Source: Desulfuromonadales bacterium (GTDB lineage: Bacteria; Desulfobacterota; Desulfuromonadia; Desulfuromonadales; BM103). Taken from it: a DNA stretch of 8,187 bases. Shown here piece after piece: positions 1 through 7,086 of this stretch. Where the stretch lies: contig DAOWJU010000111.1 of the NCBI GenBank assembly GCA_030640215.1, positions 1-8,187 of the forward strand. The letters run 5' to 3'. A program made the position numbers and the translations under genes. Positions within the stretch are counted from its first letter, which is position 1, and every line of letters starts with the position of its first letter. The notes beneath the pieces were generated by a model, which saw nothing but the letters and a program-made list of their open reading frames with translations, made no database searches and was not told the origin of the DNA.

Positions 1-1
1 C

Positions 2-88
2 CGTGGTTGCTGGCACGATTCTCTCCTGGTTCGTTACGTTAAAGAGTTAGACGCGCAGCAGAAGAAAACGTTTACAAAGAGATTTTGA
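2..88 (+). CDS. possible C-terminal tail of an upstream gene (partial)
   Basis: Reading from base 2, an open frame of 28 codons enters from the left edge and ends at TGA (86-88). Its last residues include VRYVKELDAQQKKTF, a hydrophilic, helix-like stretch that resembles an ordinary protein end. I do not recognise the family. A competing frame from base 3 reads VVAGTILSWFVTLKS and stops at 48-50; it is hydrophobic and could equally be the end of a membrane protein. Only one can be real, and with so few codons I cannot decide. Either would place a plus-strand gene just upstream of pepF. Confidence 0.25.
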   Translation, partial: RGCWHDSLLVRYVKELDAQQKKTFTKRF

Positions 89-97
89 GCTTCCCTT

Positions 98-121
98 CTT
101 TGCGTCTTCGCGGCTTTGCGT
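98..121 (+). repeat. three phased 8-base units (CTTTGCGT type)
   Basis: Three contiguous octamers are visible: CTTTGCGT (98-105), CTTCGCGG (106-113) and CTTTGCGT (114-121). The first and third are identical and the middle one is a variant. From general knowledge, intergenic sequences of the CTTTGCGTCTTTGCG kind recur as dispersed short repeats in many bacterial genomes, including Geobacter relatives; that identification is from memory. No second inverted copy is present nearby, so this looks like half of such an element. It sits about 45 bases before the pepF start, where a promoter would be expected. Confidence 0.55.
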
Positions 122-150
122 TAAAATGCCCTTCATCACAAATTAACAGT

Positions 151-156
151 AAGGAG
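151..156 (+). promoter_or_regulatory. ribosome binding site of pepF
   Basis: AAGGAG lies 8 bases before the ATG at 165. This strong Shine-Dalgarno match fixes the pepF start; the next in-frame methionine is far inside the protein. Confidence 0.8.
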
Positions 157-164
157 CTTTCACA

Positions 165-1961
165 ATGCCCCCCTCTCTAGATAAAACTAACTGGGATCTG
201 ACTCCCTTATATGCTGCTCCCGATGATCATAATTTACAGAACGACTTGGCTGCTGCGAGTCAGGAGGCGAAGCAGTTTCGATCAGCCTTTTACGGTCAGA
301 TCAATTGTTCTGGTGTTACAGCCTCTACGTTGAGTGAAGCTCTTCGGCAGTATGAAGCGCTACAACTTAAAGTTCTCAGACCCTACCTCTACGCTCAATT
401 ACTCTTCTACGCAGAAAGCAGCAAGCCTGAGCATACCCGTCTGGTGGCGCAAGTTCGTGAAGCCTGGCAGGCGATCCACGAAGAGACCCTTTTCTTCGAA
501 CTTGAGATCCTTGCTCTTGCCGATGATGTTTTTGCTTCTCTTATTGTCGACGCTGCGGTCACTCCTTATGCTCACTATCTGACAACGGTGAGGGTCCATG
601 CTCCTTACACACTCGGCGAATCTGTGGAGCAGGCGCTCAAGCGCAAAGATCTCTCCGGCAAGGATGCTTTTGTCCAGCTGTTCGATGAATTAACCGCTGG
701 TCTGACTTATCGTTTCCACTTCCCCGGTGAGAAAGAAGAGCGTGAGGCCACTGGTGAAGAGTTGTTGTCGCTGATTTACCATCAGGAGCGTGATGTCCGC
801 GAAGCCGCCTTTGCAACTTTTCTCGACAAGCATGCCAAGCAGTCGCTGGTGCTGACCAGCTGTTTCAACAATATTCTCCTTGATCACGGCAAAGAATCAG
901 AATTGAGAAACTACCCGGATCTGATGACACCAACGCATCTGAGCAGTGAAACTGCTCCAGAGATGGTGGAACAGATGCTTGCCGTCACCGAAGCGCACTA
1001 TCCGCTCGCGCAAGAGTACTTTGAGCTGAAACGCCAGCTGCTCGGTTATGAAAAGCTGAAGAACACAGATCTTTATGCGCCGGTGGCCAAGGAAAGCCGT
1101 AAATACAGTTTTGCAGAAGCTCTTGAGCTGGTCGTGAATTCCTTCCGGGATTTTGATCCAGGCATGGCCGACATTGTGGAACGCCTGGTTGCCACCGGAC
1201 GTCTGGATGTTTCGCCACGAACCGGTAAATCCGGTGGTGCCTTCTGCATGGGGCTCTATCCGGGTGCCGACCCCTATGTCCTGCTCAATTTCACCGGCAC
1301 TCTGCGGGATGTCTCCACCCTGGCTCATGAACTTGGTCATGCGGTGCATTACGTGCTTTCCAGTGAACAGAATTTTTTCCACTACCATGCGCCTTTACCG
1401 CTGGCGGAGACGGCCAGTGTTTTTGCTGAAATGCTTTTGACCCGCACCCTGCTGGATCAGGAACCTGATCGACAAACCAGAATCGCCCTGCTCTGCGCCA
1501 AGGTTGAGGACATTATTGCCACCACTTTCCGTCAGACCGTACTGACCCGCTTCGAACAGGCGGCCCATGCCCGACGTGGTCAGGAACTCCTGGCAGCTGA
1601 TGATTTTTGTGAATTGTGGCTGGCAGAAAATGCCCGTTTGCTAGGTGACCGTGTAGAGATGATACCGGCCTATCGATGGGGGTGGAGTTATATCAGCCAT
1701 TTTATTCATGCCCGATTTTATTGCTATTCCTATGTGTTCGGTGAACTTCTGGTACTGGCGCTTTATCAGAAATATCGTGCTGAAGGGTCTGTTTTTGTTC
1801 CGGATTACCGGGAATTATTATCTGCCGGTGGGTCGGTGCGACCGGATGCTCTGCTTAAACCAATGGGGATTGATCTGAATTCGGCTGATTTCTGGACGCA
1901 GGGTTATGGGCTGGTGAGGGAGTTGATTGAGGAGCTCAGATTGTTGGTATTGGAGGAATAG
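165..1961 (+). CDS. pepF: oligoendopeptidase F, M3 family zinc metallopeptidase
   Basis: This 598-residue protein is a cytoplasmic zinc peptidase that cuts short peptides, the usual role of M3B (PepF) enzymes in peptide turnover. The zinc motif HELGH is at residues 388-392 (two His ligands and the catalytic Glu389), and the third ligand is Glu415 in the LAETAS segment. The N-terminal 200 residues match the helical PepF lid domain. The C-terminal segment around 505-526, with repeated Trp, His and Tyr (WGWSYISHF, then YSYVFGELL), is the substrate-binding region typical of the pepF/M3 clade. Length is normal (about 600) and no signal peptide is visible. It starts after a strong Shine-Dalgarno and converges with the transketolase gene. 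The precise peptide substrate cannot be told from sequence. The family call is firm. Confidence 0.95.
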   Translation: MPPSLDKTNWDLTPLYAAPDDHNLQNDLAAASQEAKQFRSAFYGQINCSGVTASTLSEALRQYEALQLKVLRPYLYAQLLFYAESSKPEHTRLVAQVREAWQAIHEETLFFELEILALADDVFASLIVDAAVTPYAHYLTTVRVHAPYTLGESVEQALKRKDLSGKDAFVQLFDELTAGLTYRFHFPGEKEEREATGEELLSLIYHQERDVREAAFATFLDKHAKQSLVLTSCFNNILLDHGKESELRNYPDLMTPTHLSSETAPEMVEQMLAVTEAHYPLAQEYFELKRQLLGYEKLKNTDLYAPVAKESRKYSFAEALELVVNSFRDFDPGMADIVERLVATGRLDVSPRTGKSGGAFCMGLYPGADPYVLLNFTGTLRDVSTLAHELGHAVHYVLSSEQNFFHYHAPLPLAETASVFAEMLLTRTLLDQEPDRQTRIALLCAKVEDIIATTFRQTVLTRFEQAAHARRGQELLAADDFCELWLAENARLLGDRVEMIPAYRWGWSYISHFIHARFYCYSYVFGELLVLALYQKYRAEGSVFVPDYRELLSAGGSVRPDALLKPMGIDLNSADFWTQGYGLVRELIEELRLLVLEE

Positions 1962-2002
1962 AAAGATAAGAAAAAACGGACCTATAGCAAAACAAAGGCT
2001 TT

Positions 2003-2089
2003 ACCACTGAGGCACAGAGAACACAGAGAAAGTCAAAAAGGTATCATTATAGACCCTGTTTTCCTCTGAGTTCTCTGTGCCTCTGTGGT
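2003..2089. repeat. imperfect inverted repeat built of 9-base units
   Basis: The left arm (2003-2031) and right arm (2061-2089) are each 29 bases and match as inverted copies at 26 positions, with a 29-base loop. The left arm contains a perfect tandem nonamer, CACAGAGAA at 2013-2021 and 2022-2030, preceded by the related CCACTGAGG (2004-2012). The right arm reads as the complement (CTCTGTGCC, CTCTGTGGT). Sequences of the type CACAGAGAACACAGAG are, from memory, a familiar dispersed intergenic repeat in several bacterial phyla. Here it lies between convergent genes and could fold in RNA from either strand, so it may help separate pepF and tkt transcripts. No U-tract follows it, so it is not a standard terminator. 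Confidence 0.75.
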
Positions 2090-2100
2090 TCATGTTTCTT

Positions 2101-2143
2101 AGAATTGTGGGGACACGTAACGAGTACATGTCCCCACAATTCT
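2101..2143. repeat. near-perfect palindrome at the tkt stop codon
   Basis: Two arms, 2101-2119 and 2125-2143, are inverted copies at 18 of 19 positions around a 5-base loop. The outer 15 bases (AGAATTGTGGGGACA and its complement) are perfect. In minus-strand RNA the single mismatch becomes a U-G wobble, so the tkt mRNA could form an unbroken 19-bp stem; plus-strand RNA would have a C-A mismatch. The element touches the tkt stop codon (2144-2146) directly. No U-run follows on either strand, which argues against an intrinsic terminator. It may stabilise the tkt 3' end or be a REP/MITE-like copy of a mobile family; the TGTCCCC core recalls repeats associated with IS200-type transposases, but that is inference. 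Confidence 0.8.
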
Positions 2144-4126
2144 TTAAAGGAGTTCTTTGACTTTGGCGATCACGTTTTCGACTGTGAAGCCGAACTTTTC
2201 CATCAGTTGACCGGCCGGAGCGCTGGCTCCGTAGCTCCGCATGCCGATAATCTTGCCTTTGAGGCCGATGTAACGTTCCCAGCCAAAGGTTGAAGCGGCT
2301 TCTACTGCGACCCGGTTCAGACAGTTTGGCGGCAGGACTTGATCGCGGTACTCCTGACTCTGTTTTTCAAAGAGCTCCCAGGTGGGCAGAGAGACGACCC
2401 GAGTGCCGACACCTGCTTGTTGCAGCTGCTCTTGAGCGGAGAGTGCCAGGGGAACTTCTGAACCACTGGCGATGATAATCGCCTGCAGCTCGCCTTGTTC
2501 TTTGGCCAGTACATAGCCCCCTTTATGGAGACCTTCTGCAGCACCAAAGACTTCGCGATCGAGGGTTGGCAGCCCCTGACGAGTCAAAATCAGAGCGGTC
2601 GGGCCCTGACGATTGGCAATTGCTGCTTTCCAGGCTTCAACCGTTTCATTGGCATCACCCGGTCGAATCACGGTCAGGTTGGGCACTGCACGCATGTTTG
2701 GCAATTGCTCGATTGGCTGATGAGTCGGGCCGTCTTCACCGAGACCGATAGAGTCATGGGTCAGTACGTAAATAGTCTGCAGCCCCATCATGGCCGCCAG
2801 GCGCATCGGTGGGCGCATGTAGTCGGCAAAGATCATGAAAGTGCCGCCGAAAGGGATCAGCCCGGGGGTATGAGCCATGCCGTTGAGGGCGGCAGCCATT
2901 GCGTGTTCACGAACACCGAAGTGAATGTTGCGACCAACGCTGCAGGGCGTGAAAGACTCCTCGTCCTTGAGGGTCGTGTTGTTGGAAGGGCCGAGGTCGG
3001 CAGAGCCACCGAGCAGGAATGGTAGCTTGCCAGCCAGTGTGTTCAGGGTTTTGCCGCTGGCCTGACGGGTGGCAAGTTTCTCACCGACCGCAAACTTTGG
3101 CAGGTCATCCCACCCAGTCGGAAGCTCTCCTGCTGCAGCTGTTTGCCATGTGGCCAAGTCTTTATTGATTGTGAGTTCTTTGTCGAAAACTTGCTGCCAG
3201 GCCGCTTCCTGCTCTGCACCACGCTTGACGGCCTCCCCCATATGGGCTGAGACGTCTGCAGGAACGACAAAAGTTTCCTCAGGGTCGCGAGCGAAAAACT
3301 GTTTGGCCAGTTGCAACTCTTCAGCACCGAGAGGGGCACCGTGAGCACCGGCTGTGTCCTGCTTGTTCGGTGCTCCAAAGCCGATATGCGAGCGGGCAAT
3401 GATCAGCGATGGCCGAGGCGAATGCTTGGCCTTGGCGATGGCGCGGTCAAGATCCTGAACATTCTCACCTTCGACGTGCTGGACTTGCCAACCGTAGCTG
3501 AGATAGCGGGTTGCAACCTCTTCGGTAAAGGTCAGGTCGGTATCTCCTTCGATGGTGATCTTGTTGTCGAGGTAGAGATAGACCAGATTGCCCAGTCGCA
3601 GGTGGCCAGCCAGTGAGGCTGATTCGGCAGAAACACCTTCCATCAGGTCGCCGTCAGAGCAGAGACCGTAGATGGTGTAGTCGAACAGGTCCTTGCTGAC
3701 GCGCTTGTTCAGGAAGCGAGCTCCCATTGCCATGCCGACACCGACCGAGATGCCTTGGCCGAGTGGGCCGGTGGTGGTCTCAATGCCTGGTGCATGGCCA
3801 AACTCAGGGTGACCAGCAGTCGGGCTGTCGAGCTGCCGAAAATTCTTCAGATCATCCAGAGAGAGGTCGTAGCCGGACAGATGCAACATGCTGTAGAGGA
3901 GTGCCGAGGCGTGGCCGCAAGAGAGGACGAAACGATCACGCCCCGCCCAATCAGGATTTTTGGGATTGTAGCGCATGTACCGGTTGTAAAGCAGGTAAGC
4001 AATCGGCGCGGCTTCCATGGGAGTGCCGGGATGCCCTGATTGAGCCTGCTCGACCATGTCGGCGGAAAGCAGGCGGATGGTGTCGATAGCCCTTTGGGCC
4101 TGTTGCATATCAAGCGTCTGTGCCAT
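2144..4126 (-). CDS. tkt: transketolase
   Basis: This thiamine-diphosphate enzyme moves two-carbon ketol units between sugar phosphates in the non-oxidative pentose phosphate pathway. With the chosen start it has 660 residues, the usual length. Visible family residues are His31 in SGHPG, His71 in GHASALLY, His105 in AGHPE, the ThDP/metal motif around 157-188 (SDGDLMEG to the Asn of LDN), His262 in AHGAPLG, Glu407 in REHAM (the ThDP-activating glutamate) and His469 in DGPTHQP. The order is N-terminal ThDP domain, central pyrimidine-binding domain and C-terminal domain. An upstream in-frame ATG (4198) would add 24 residues, but that codon overlaps the -35 box of the promoter. The ATG at 4126 has GAGGAG seven bases upstream and begins MAQTLDMQQA, a normal start. 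It is transcribed from its own promoter and may also receive read-through from gshA. Confidence 0.97.
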   Translation of the reverse strand: MAQTLDMQQAQRAIDTIRLLSADMVEQAQSGHPGTPMEAAPIAYLLYNRYMRYNPKNPDWAGRDRFVLSCGHASALLYSMLHLSGYDLSLDDLKNFRQLDSPTAGHPEFGHAPGIETTTGPLGQGISVGVGMAMGARFLNKRVSKDLFDYTIYGLCSDGDLMEGVSAESASLAGHLRLGNLVYLYLDNKITIEGDTDLTFTEEVATRYLSYGWQVQHVEGENVQDLDRAIAKAKHSPRPSLIIARSHIGFGAPNKQDTAGAHGAPLGAEELQLAKQFFARDPEETFVVPADVSAHMGEAVKRGAEQEAAWQQVFDKELTINKDLATWQTAAAGELPTGWDDLPKFAVGEKLATRQASGKTLNTLAGKLPFLLGGSADLGPSNNTTLKDEESFTPCSVGRNIHFGVREHAMAAALNGMAHTPGLIPFGGTFMIFADYMRPPMRLAAMMGLQTIYVLTHDSIGLGEDGPTHQPIEQLPNMRAVPNLTVIRPGDANETVEAWKAAIANRQGPTALILTRQGLPTLDREVFGAAEGLHKGGYVLAKEQGELQAIIIASGSEVPLALSAQEQLQQAGVGTRVVSLPTWELFEKQSQEYRDQVLPPNCLNRVAVEAASTFGWERYIGLKGKIIGMRSYGASAPAGQLMEKFGFTVENVIAKVKELL

Positions 4127-4133
4127 TGAAAAA

Positions 4134-4139
4134 CTCCTC
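4134..4139 (-). promoter_or_regulatory. ribosome binding site that fixes the tkt start
   Basis: GAGGAG on the minus strand lies seven bases before the ATG at 4126. It decides in favour of the 660-residue protein over the longer open frame. Confidence 0.8.
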
Positions 4140-4174
4140 GGAAAACATTTTTTAGCTAGGTTTATTGAGTCGCC

Positions 4175-4203
4175 ACTATACTGACCCGTTGTCGGCAAGA
4201 CAA
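4175..4203 (-). promoter_or_regulatory. sigma70-type promoter of tkt
   Basis: On the minus strand TTGTCT (-35, 4198-4203) and TATAGT (-10, 4175-4180, five of six consensus bases) are separated by exactly 17 bases. Transcription would begin near 4168, giving a leader of about 40 bases before the tkt ATG at 4126. The -35 box is weak. The promoter lies in the 102-base gap after gshA, so tkt can be expressed independently of the upstream operon. Confidence 0.55.
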
Positions 4204-4228
4204 GGGCAAATTCTGGGGGAAATGATGG

Positions 4229-5644
4229 TCAGCTATCAGTCTTGATCTGTGCCTCAGCACAGTCTGATGGCCTGGGAGGAATATCGAAAAAACCGCAATG
4301 CTCAATCAAGGCCTTGAGTTTCTCCTGACGGTTCCCTTGCCACTTTTGCAGAAGCTGTTCTGCCAGGGTATCGCCACCTTCTATCAGGGTGTCGAGTCCT
4401 TTCAGGAAATGGCACTCGCTCCGTTCCTGGCATTTCCTGGATTTCTGCTGGTCGAGGCCATTACGGGCCAGCGCCAGGCAGATTCGCGCCAGGTCCTGCA
4501 AGGTGCCGCCCTTCCAGGGCGCTTGCAGACCTTGACGCCAGGCCTGACGACAGGCGATCTCGATCTCTGCCGTGGAATCCAGCTGACAGTGTTCCCATGC
4601 AGACTGAAAAGACTCCTCGTCGTACATCAAGCCTTTGAGCAGAGCAGCAACGGCCAGCACCAGGTGTGGCGGCAGGCTGTCGGCGCTGCGTACTTCAATC
4701 TGCGGGCGCAGGCGTACTTCGGGAAAGAGTGTCGATAAGTGCAGATCCCAGTCGCTCATGCTCGCCTGGTGACCAGCGTGGCCAGAGTCGAGGAATTCGC
4801 GGAAGGTGAAAGGTCTTTGGGTCAGGTCGAGATACTCGCCATTCCGGTTGATAAAGTACATCGGCACATCGAGCGCGTATTCGACATAATCGGTAAATCC
4901 GGCATTGGGGTTGTCGAGGAAAGACAGCAGTCCGGTCCGGTCGGGATCTGTGCGCGACCAGATTTCACCACGTGTGGTCAAGAATCCAGTCGGCTGCCCG
5001 TCCATAATTGGTGAATTGGCAAAAAGGCCGTAAAGCAGCGGAGCGAGAGCCTGAGCGAGGCGCAACTTTCTCATGCAGTCAGCTTCATCGCTGAAATCCA
5101 GGTTGACCTGAAAGCCCGCGCTCTGTTTCATCATGCGCTGGCCCATGTCGCCACTTTTCTGCATGTAGGGCCCCATGATGTCGTAACGTGTCTTGGGTGT
5201 CCATTCAATCTCGTCCAGACGGCTGAAAGGCTGGGTTCCCAGACCAAGCAGAATCAATCCCAGTTTTTCGCCGGCCTCAACCGCTTTGGCAATATGCTGG
5301 TTGAAATCTCTGCAGTTGCAGAAGAGATCAACGCAGAGTTGCCCGGAAAGCTCGAACTGTCCACCAGGTTCAAGAGTGATCGATGAATGGGGCCCCTGCA
5401 GGCCGATCAGTCTGGATCCCTCACGCATATCCTGCCAGTCGCCGGTTTTTGCCAGATCTGCCAGTAAGGTTTCAATCCTGGAAAACTTGGCAGCCTCGCC
5501 GGTTTGGGCATCGAGAACCAGCATCTCCATTTCCGCACCGATGCCCCAATCGGTTTCCGGGCGTGCTCCAGCAGTAAAAAAACTGATCAATTGGTCACGT
5601 GACGTAATCAACGTGTCATGTTTGATTTTATGTGGAGTGAGCAT
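4229..5644 (-). CDS. gshA: glutamate-cysteine ligase, plant/proteobacterial type (GCS2 family)
   Basis: It catalyses ATP-dependent joining of glutamate and cysteine to gamma-glutamylcysteine, the first step of glutathione synthesis, in the cytoplasm. The 471-residue protein resembles the plant GSH1-type ligase: the metal/substrate glutamates lie in GAEME (36-40), the glycine-rich LEPGGQFELSG is at 91-101, KTRYDIMGPYM at 151-161, QVNLDFSD at 179-186, ALDVPMYF at 257-264, and FPEVRLRPQIEVRSAD at 307-322. The Shine-Dalgarno before the ATG is weak (CGAGACC), as fits a gene translated after a close upstream partner. The stop codon of the aminotransferase lies 27 bases upstream and in the same frame, so only one TGA and nine codons part the two proteins. 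No glutathione synthetase gene (gshB) is present in the window. No terminator is seen after the stop. Confidence 0.9.
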   Translation of the reverse strand: MLTPHKIKHDTLITSRDQLISFFTAGARPETDWGIGAEMEMLVLDAQTGEAAKFSRIETLLADLAKTGDWQDMREGSRLIGLQGPHSSITLEPGGQFELSGQLCVDLFCNCRDFNQHIAKAVEAGEKLGLILLGLGTQPFSRLDEIEWTPKTRYDIMGPYMQKSGDMGQRMMKQSAGFQVNLDFSDEADCMRKLRLAQALAPLLYGLFANSPIMDGQPTGFLTTRGEIWSRTDPDRTGLLSFLDNPNAGFTDYVEYALDVPMYFINRNGEYLDLTQRPFTFREFLDSGHAGHQASMSDWDLHLSTLFPEVRLRPQIEVRSADSLPPHLVLAVAALLKGLMYDEESFQSAWEHCQLDSTAEIEIACRQAWRQGLQAPWKGGTLQDLARICLALARNGLDQQKSRKCQERSECHFLKGLDTLIEGGDTLAEQLLQKWQGNRQEKLKALIEHCGFFDIPPRPSDCAEAQIKTDS

Positions 5645-5671
5645 ACTGGTCTCGGGTGAAGCGGGTGGTTG

Positions 5672-6985
5672 TCAGCCTGAGTGTGATCCCAGGTATTGGG
5701 TAATGTTGGCCGAAATATTTTTAAATATGCGGACGAAGGTTTCTTCATTGCGTTCCAGCAGGGTAATGCGGAAGCCCTGCTCAGGTGTGAAGAAGGATGA
5801 CAGCGGTACGACGCAGATGCCGGTTGATGCCAGCAGGTAGTAGACAAAACGTTTATCTAGAGAAACTCCCGGCTGATTGACCAGGTTTTCGACCAGTTCA
5901 CGGACTTCAGGAAGCTCTATCGGTAAAGTCTGCTTGTCGTTTAGCTGGCCTTCTTTGAAGGCAATGCTCATGTAGAATGCGCCGTTGGTCCGATTGACCT
6001 TGATCTCTGGAACTTGTTTGAGAATATCGTAGGCGATGTTGGAAAATTTCTCATAACGGGTGATGCGTTCCTCAAGCCAGGCTGGGTACTCTGGGTGGCT
6101 GAGAATGGGCGGAATCGCTTTTTGCGGCAAGGTTGTCGAACAGACTTCGACCATCTTTGAATCAACAATGCTCTGGATGTAGCGTTTGAACATCGGGTCC
6201 TTGTCAGCGTTGTAAACTTCAATCCAGCCGCAGCGAGATCCGGGCCATGGCAGCTCCTTGCTGATCCCCTTCATTGAGATGGCTGGTACATCGCCAATCA
6301 GGTCAGAGATCGGCTTGGTCGACTGGCCGTTGTAGACGATGTTCTGATAGATCTCATCGGCGATAATGAAGAGGTCGTACTCCTTGGCGATCGCCACCAT
6401 CTCTTTGAGGATACGCTCTGGCCAGACCGCTCCGGTGGGATTGTCCGGGTTGATAATCAGGATGCCGGAGATGGTTGGGTTGTACTTGATCGACAGGCGC
6501 AGATCGTCGAGATCAGGATACCAGTTGTTGGCCGGATCGAGACGATAGCAGACCGGGCTTTGACCGGCATGAGCAGCCTCGCCGGACGAATGCGTGGAAT
6601 AAGTCGGTGAGGGACCAATGACGCGGGATTCGCGCCGCAGCAGGCCATAAACTTTTTGAATTGCGTCGCCCAGGCCGTTGAAGAAAATGATGTCGTCTGC
6701 GGTGATCTGCGTTTTACCTCGCCGATTGGTCATCTCGGCGATGAATTCACGCGTTTCAGGAACACCTTTGGTCGCACAATATCCGTAGCTGCAGTCCTTC
6801 ATGGCCAAGTCGGCGACGATTCTTTTCATCCACTTGGGAATGATCTCACCCTTGGCGATCGGGTCACCGATGTTTTCCATGTTGGTATCGATGCCGAGAG
6901 ATTTAAGCTTGTCGGCAATGTCGACGATAGCCCGGATTTCGTAAGTCAGTTCGCCCGCACCGATATGAACAATATTGTTACGCAT
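5672..6985 (-). CDS. PLP-dependent class I/II aminotransferase, AlaA-like
   Basis: This 437-residue fold-type I aminotransferase uses pyridoxal phosphate to move amino groups between amino and 2-oxo acids. Visible family residues are Asn182 in NPDNPTG (179-185), Asp210 and Tyr213 in ADEIY, the Schiff-base Lys243 in GISKELPWPGSRCGW, and Arg406 in FRITLL for the substrate carboxylate. Segments such as WYPDLDDLR, IINPDNPTGAV and ADEIY followed by IVY run parallel to Escherichia coli AlaA as I recall it, so glutamate-pyruvate (alanine) transamination is the best guess. The alanine-rich leader upstream supports this independently. Substrate specificity cannot be proven from sequence; aspartate or another 2-oxo acid remains possible. 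It starts at ATG 6985 after GGAAGGAAAG and leads a likely operon with gshA. Confidence 0.88.
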   Translation of the reverse strand: MRNNIVHIGAGELTYEIRAIVDIADKLKSLGIDTNMENIGDPIAKGEIIPKWMKRIVADLAMKDCSYGYCATKGVPETREFIAEMTNRRGKTQITADDIIFFNGLGDAIQKVYGLLRRESRVIGPSPTYSTHSSGEAAHAGQSPVCYRLDPANNWYPDLDDLRLSIKYNPTISGILIINPDNPTGAVWPERILKEMVAIAKEYDLFIIADEIYQNIVYNGQSTKPISDLIGDVPAISMKGISKELPWPGSRCGWIEVYNADKDPMFKRYIQSIVDSKMVEVCSTTLPQKAIPPILSHPEYPAWLEERITRYEKFSNIAYDILKQVPEIKVNRTNGAFYMSIAFKEGQLNDKQTLPIELPEVRELVENLVNQPGVSLDKRFVYYLLASTGICVVPLSSFFTPEQGFRITLLERNEETFVRIFKNISANITQYLGSHSG

Positions 6986-6990
6986 GAGAT

Positions 6991-7000
6991 CTTTCCTTCC
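6991..7000 (-). promoter_or_regulatory. ribosome binding site of the aminotransferase
   Basis: GGAAGGAAAG on the minus strand lies 5 bases before the ATG at 6985. It sits about 30 bases beyond the end of the terminator U-tract, so it is only transcribed when the terminator is read through. Confidence 0.7.
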
Positions 7001-7030
7001 GGTTCCCCTGGTGAGTTTTCCTCTGGGGGT

Positions 7031-7067
7031 AAAATTAAAAAGGCCATGGACGTTTGCCCATGGCCTT
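7031..7067 (-). terminator. intrinsic terminator ahead of the aminotransferase (attenuator stem 3:4)
   Basis: On the minus strand AAGGCCATGG (7067-7058) pairs perfectly with CCATGGCCTT (7049-7040). A G-U and a C-G pair can extend the stem to 12 bp around an AAAC loop. It runs into TTTTTAATTTT (7041-7031). Hairpin plus U-tract is a standard Rho-independent terminator and works only in the minus direction, since no T-run follows on the plus strand. It lies 55 bases before the aminotransferase start rather than after a normal gene, which points to a regulatory role. Confidence 0.9.
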
Positions 7068-7086
7068 GATCAAGTAAAAGTTTGAA

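Noticed and set aside
99..127. Possible pepF promoter TTTGCG - 17 bases - TAAAAT
   Set aside because: The -35 is poor and both boxes fall within or against the octamer repeat, so the match may be chance; no better promoter was seen in 1-164.
2003..2143. Possible CRISPR array between pepF and tkt
   Set aside because: The repeats are inverted pairs with 9-base units and no regular spacers of 30-40 bases, and no cas genes are present.
2101..2143. The palindrome as an intrinsic terminator for tkt or pepF
   Set aside because: Neither strand has a U-tract after the stem.
2495..3025. 176-codon plus-strand open frame opposite transketolase
   Set aside because: It is antisense to conserved transketolase motifs and its composition is that of a reverse-strand shadow.
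4127..4198. 24-residue N-terminal extension of transketolase from the ATG at 4198
   Set aside because: It overlaps the -35 box and spans the -10 box of the promoter, has no ribosome binding site, and the ATG at 4126 has GAGGAG at ideal distance and gives the usual family length.
5193..5840. 215-codon plus-strand open frame opposite gshA and the aminotransferase
   Set aside because: It lies antisense to two well-supported genes, has no recognisable domain and no clear ribosome binding site; it is a shadow of minus-strand codon bias.
7031..7067. The hairpin as an ordinary terminator of the helicase gene
   Set aside because: It is more than 200 bases after the helicase stop, with a new promoter and a leader ORF in between, and its 5' arm is complementary to the end of that ORF.
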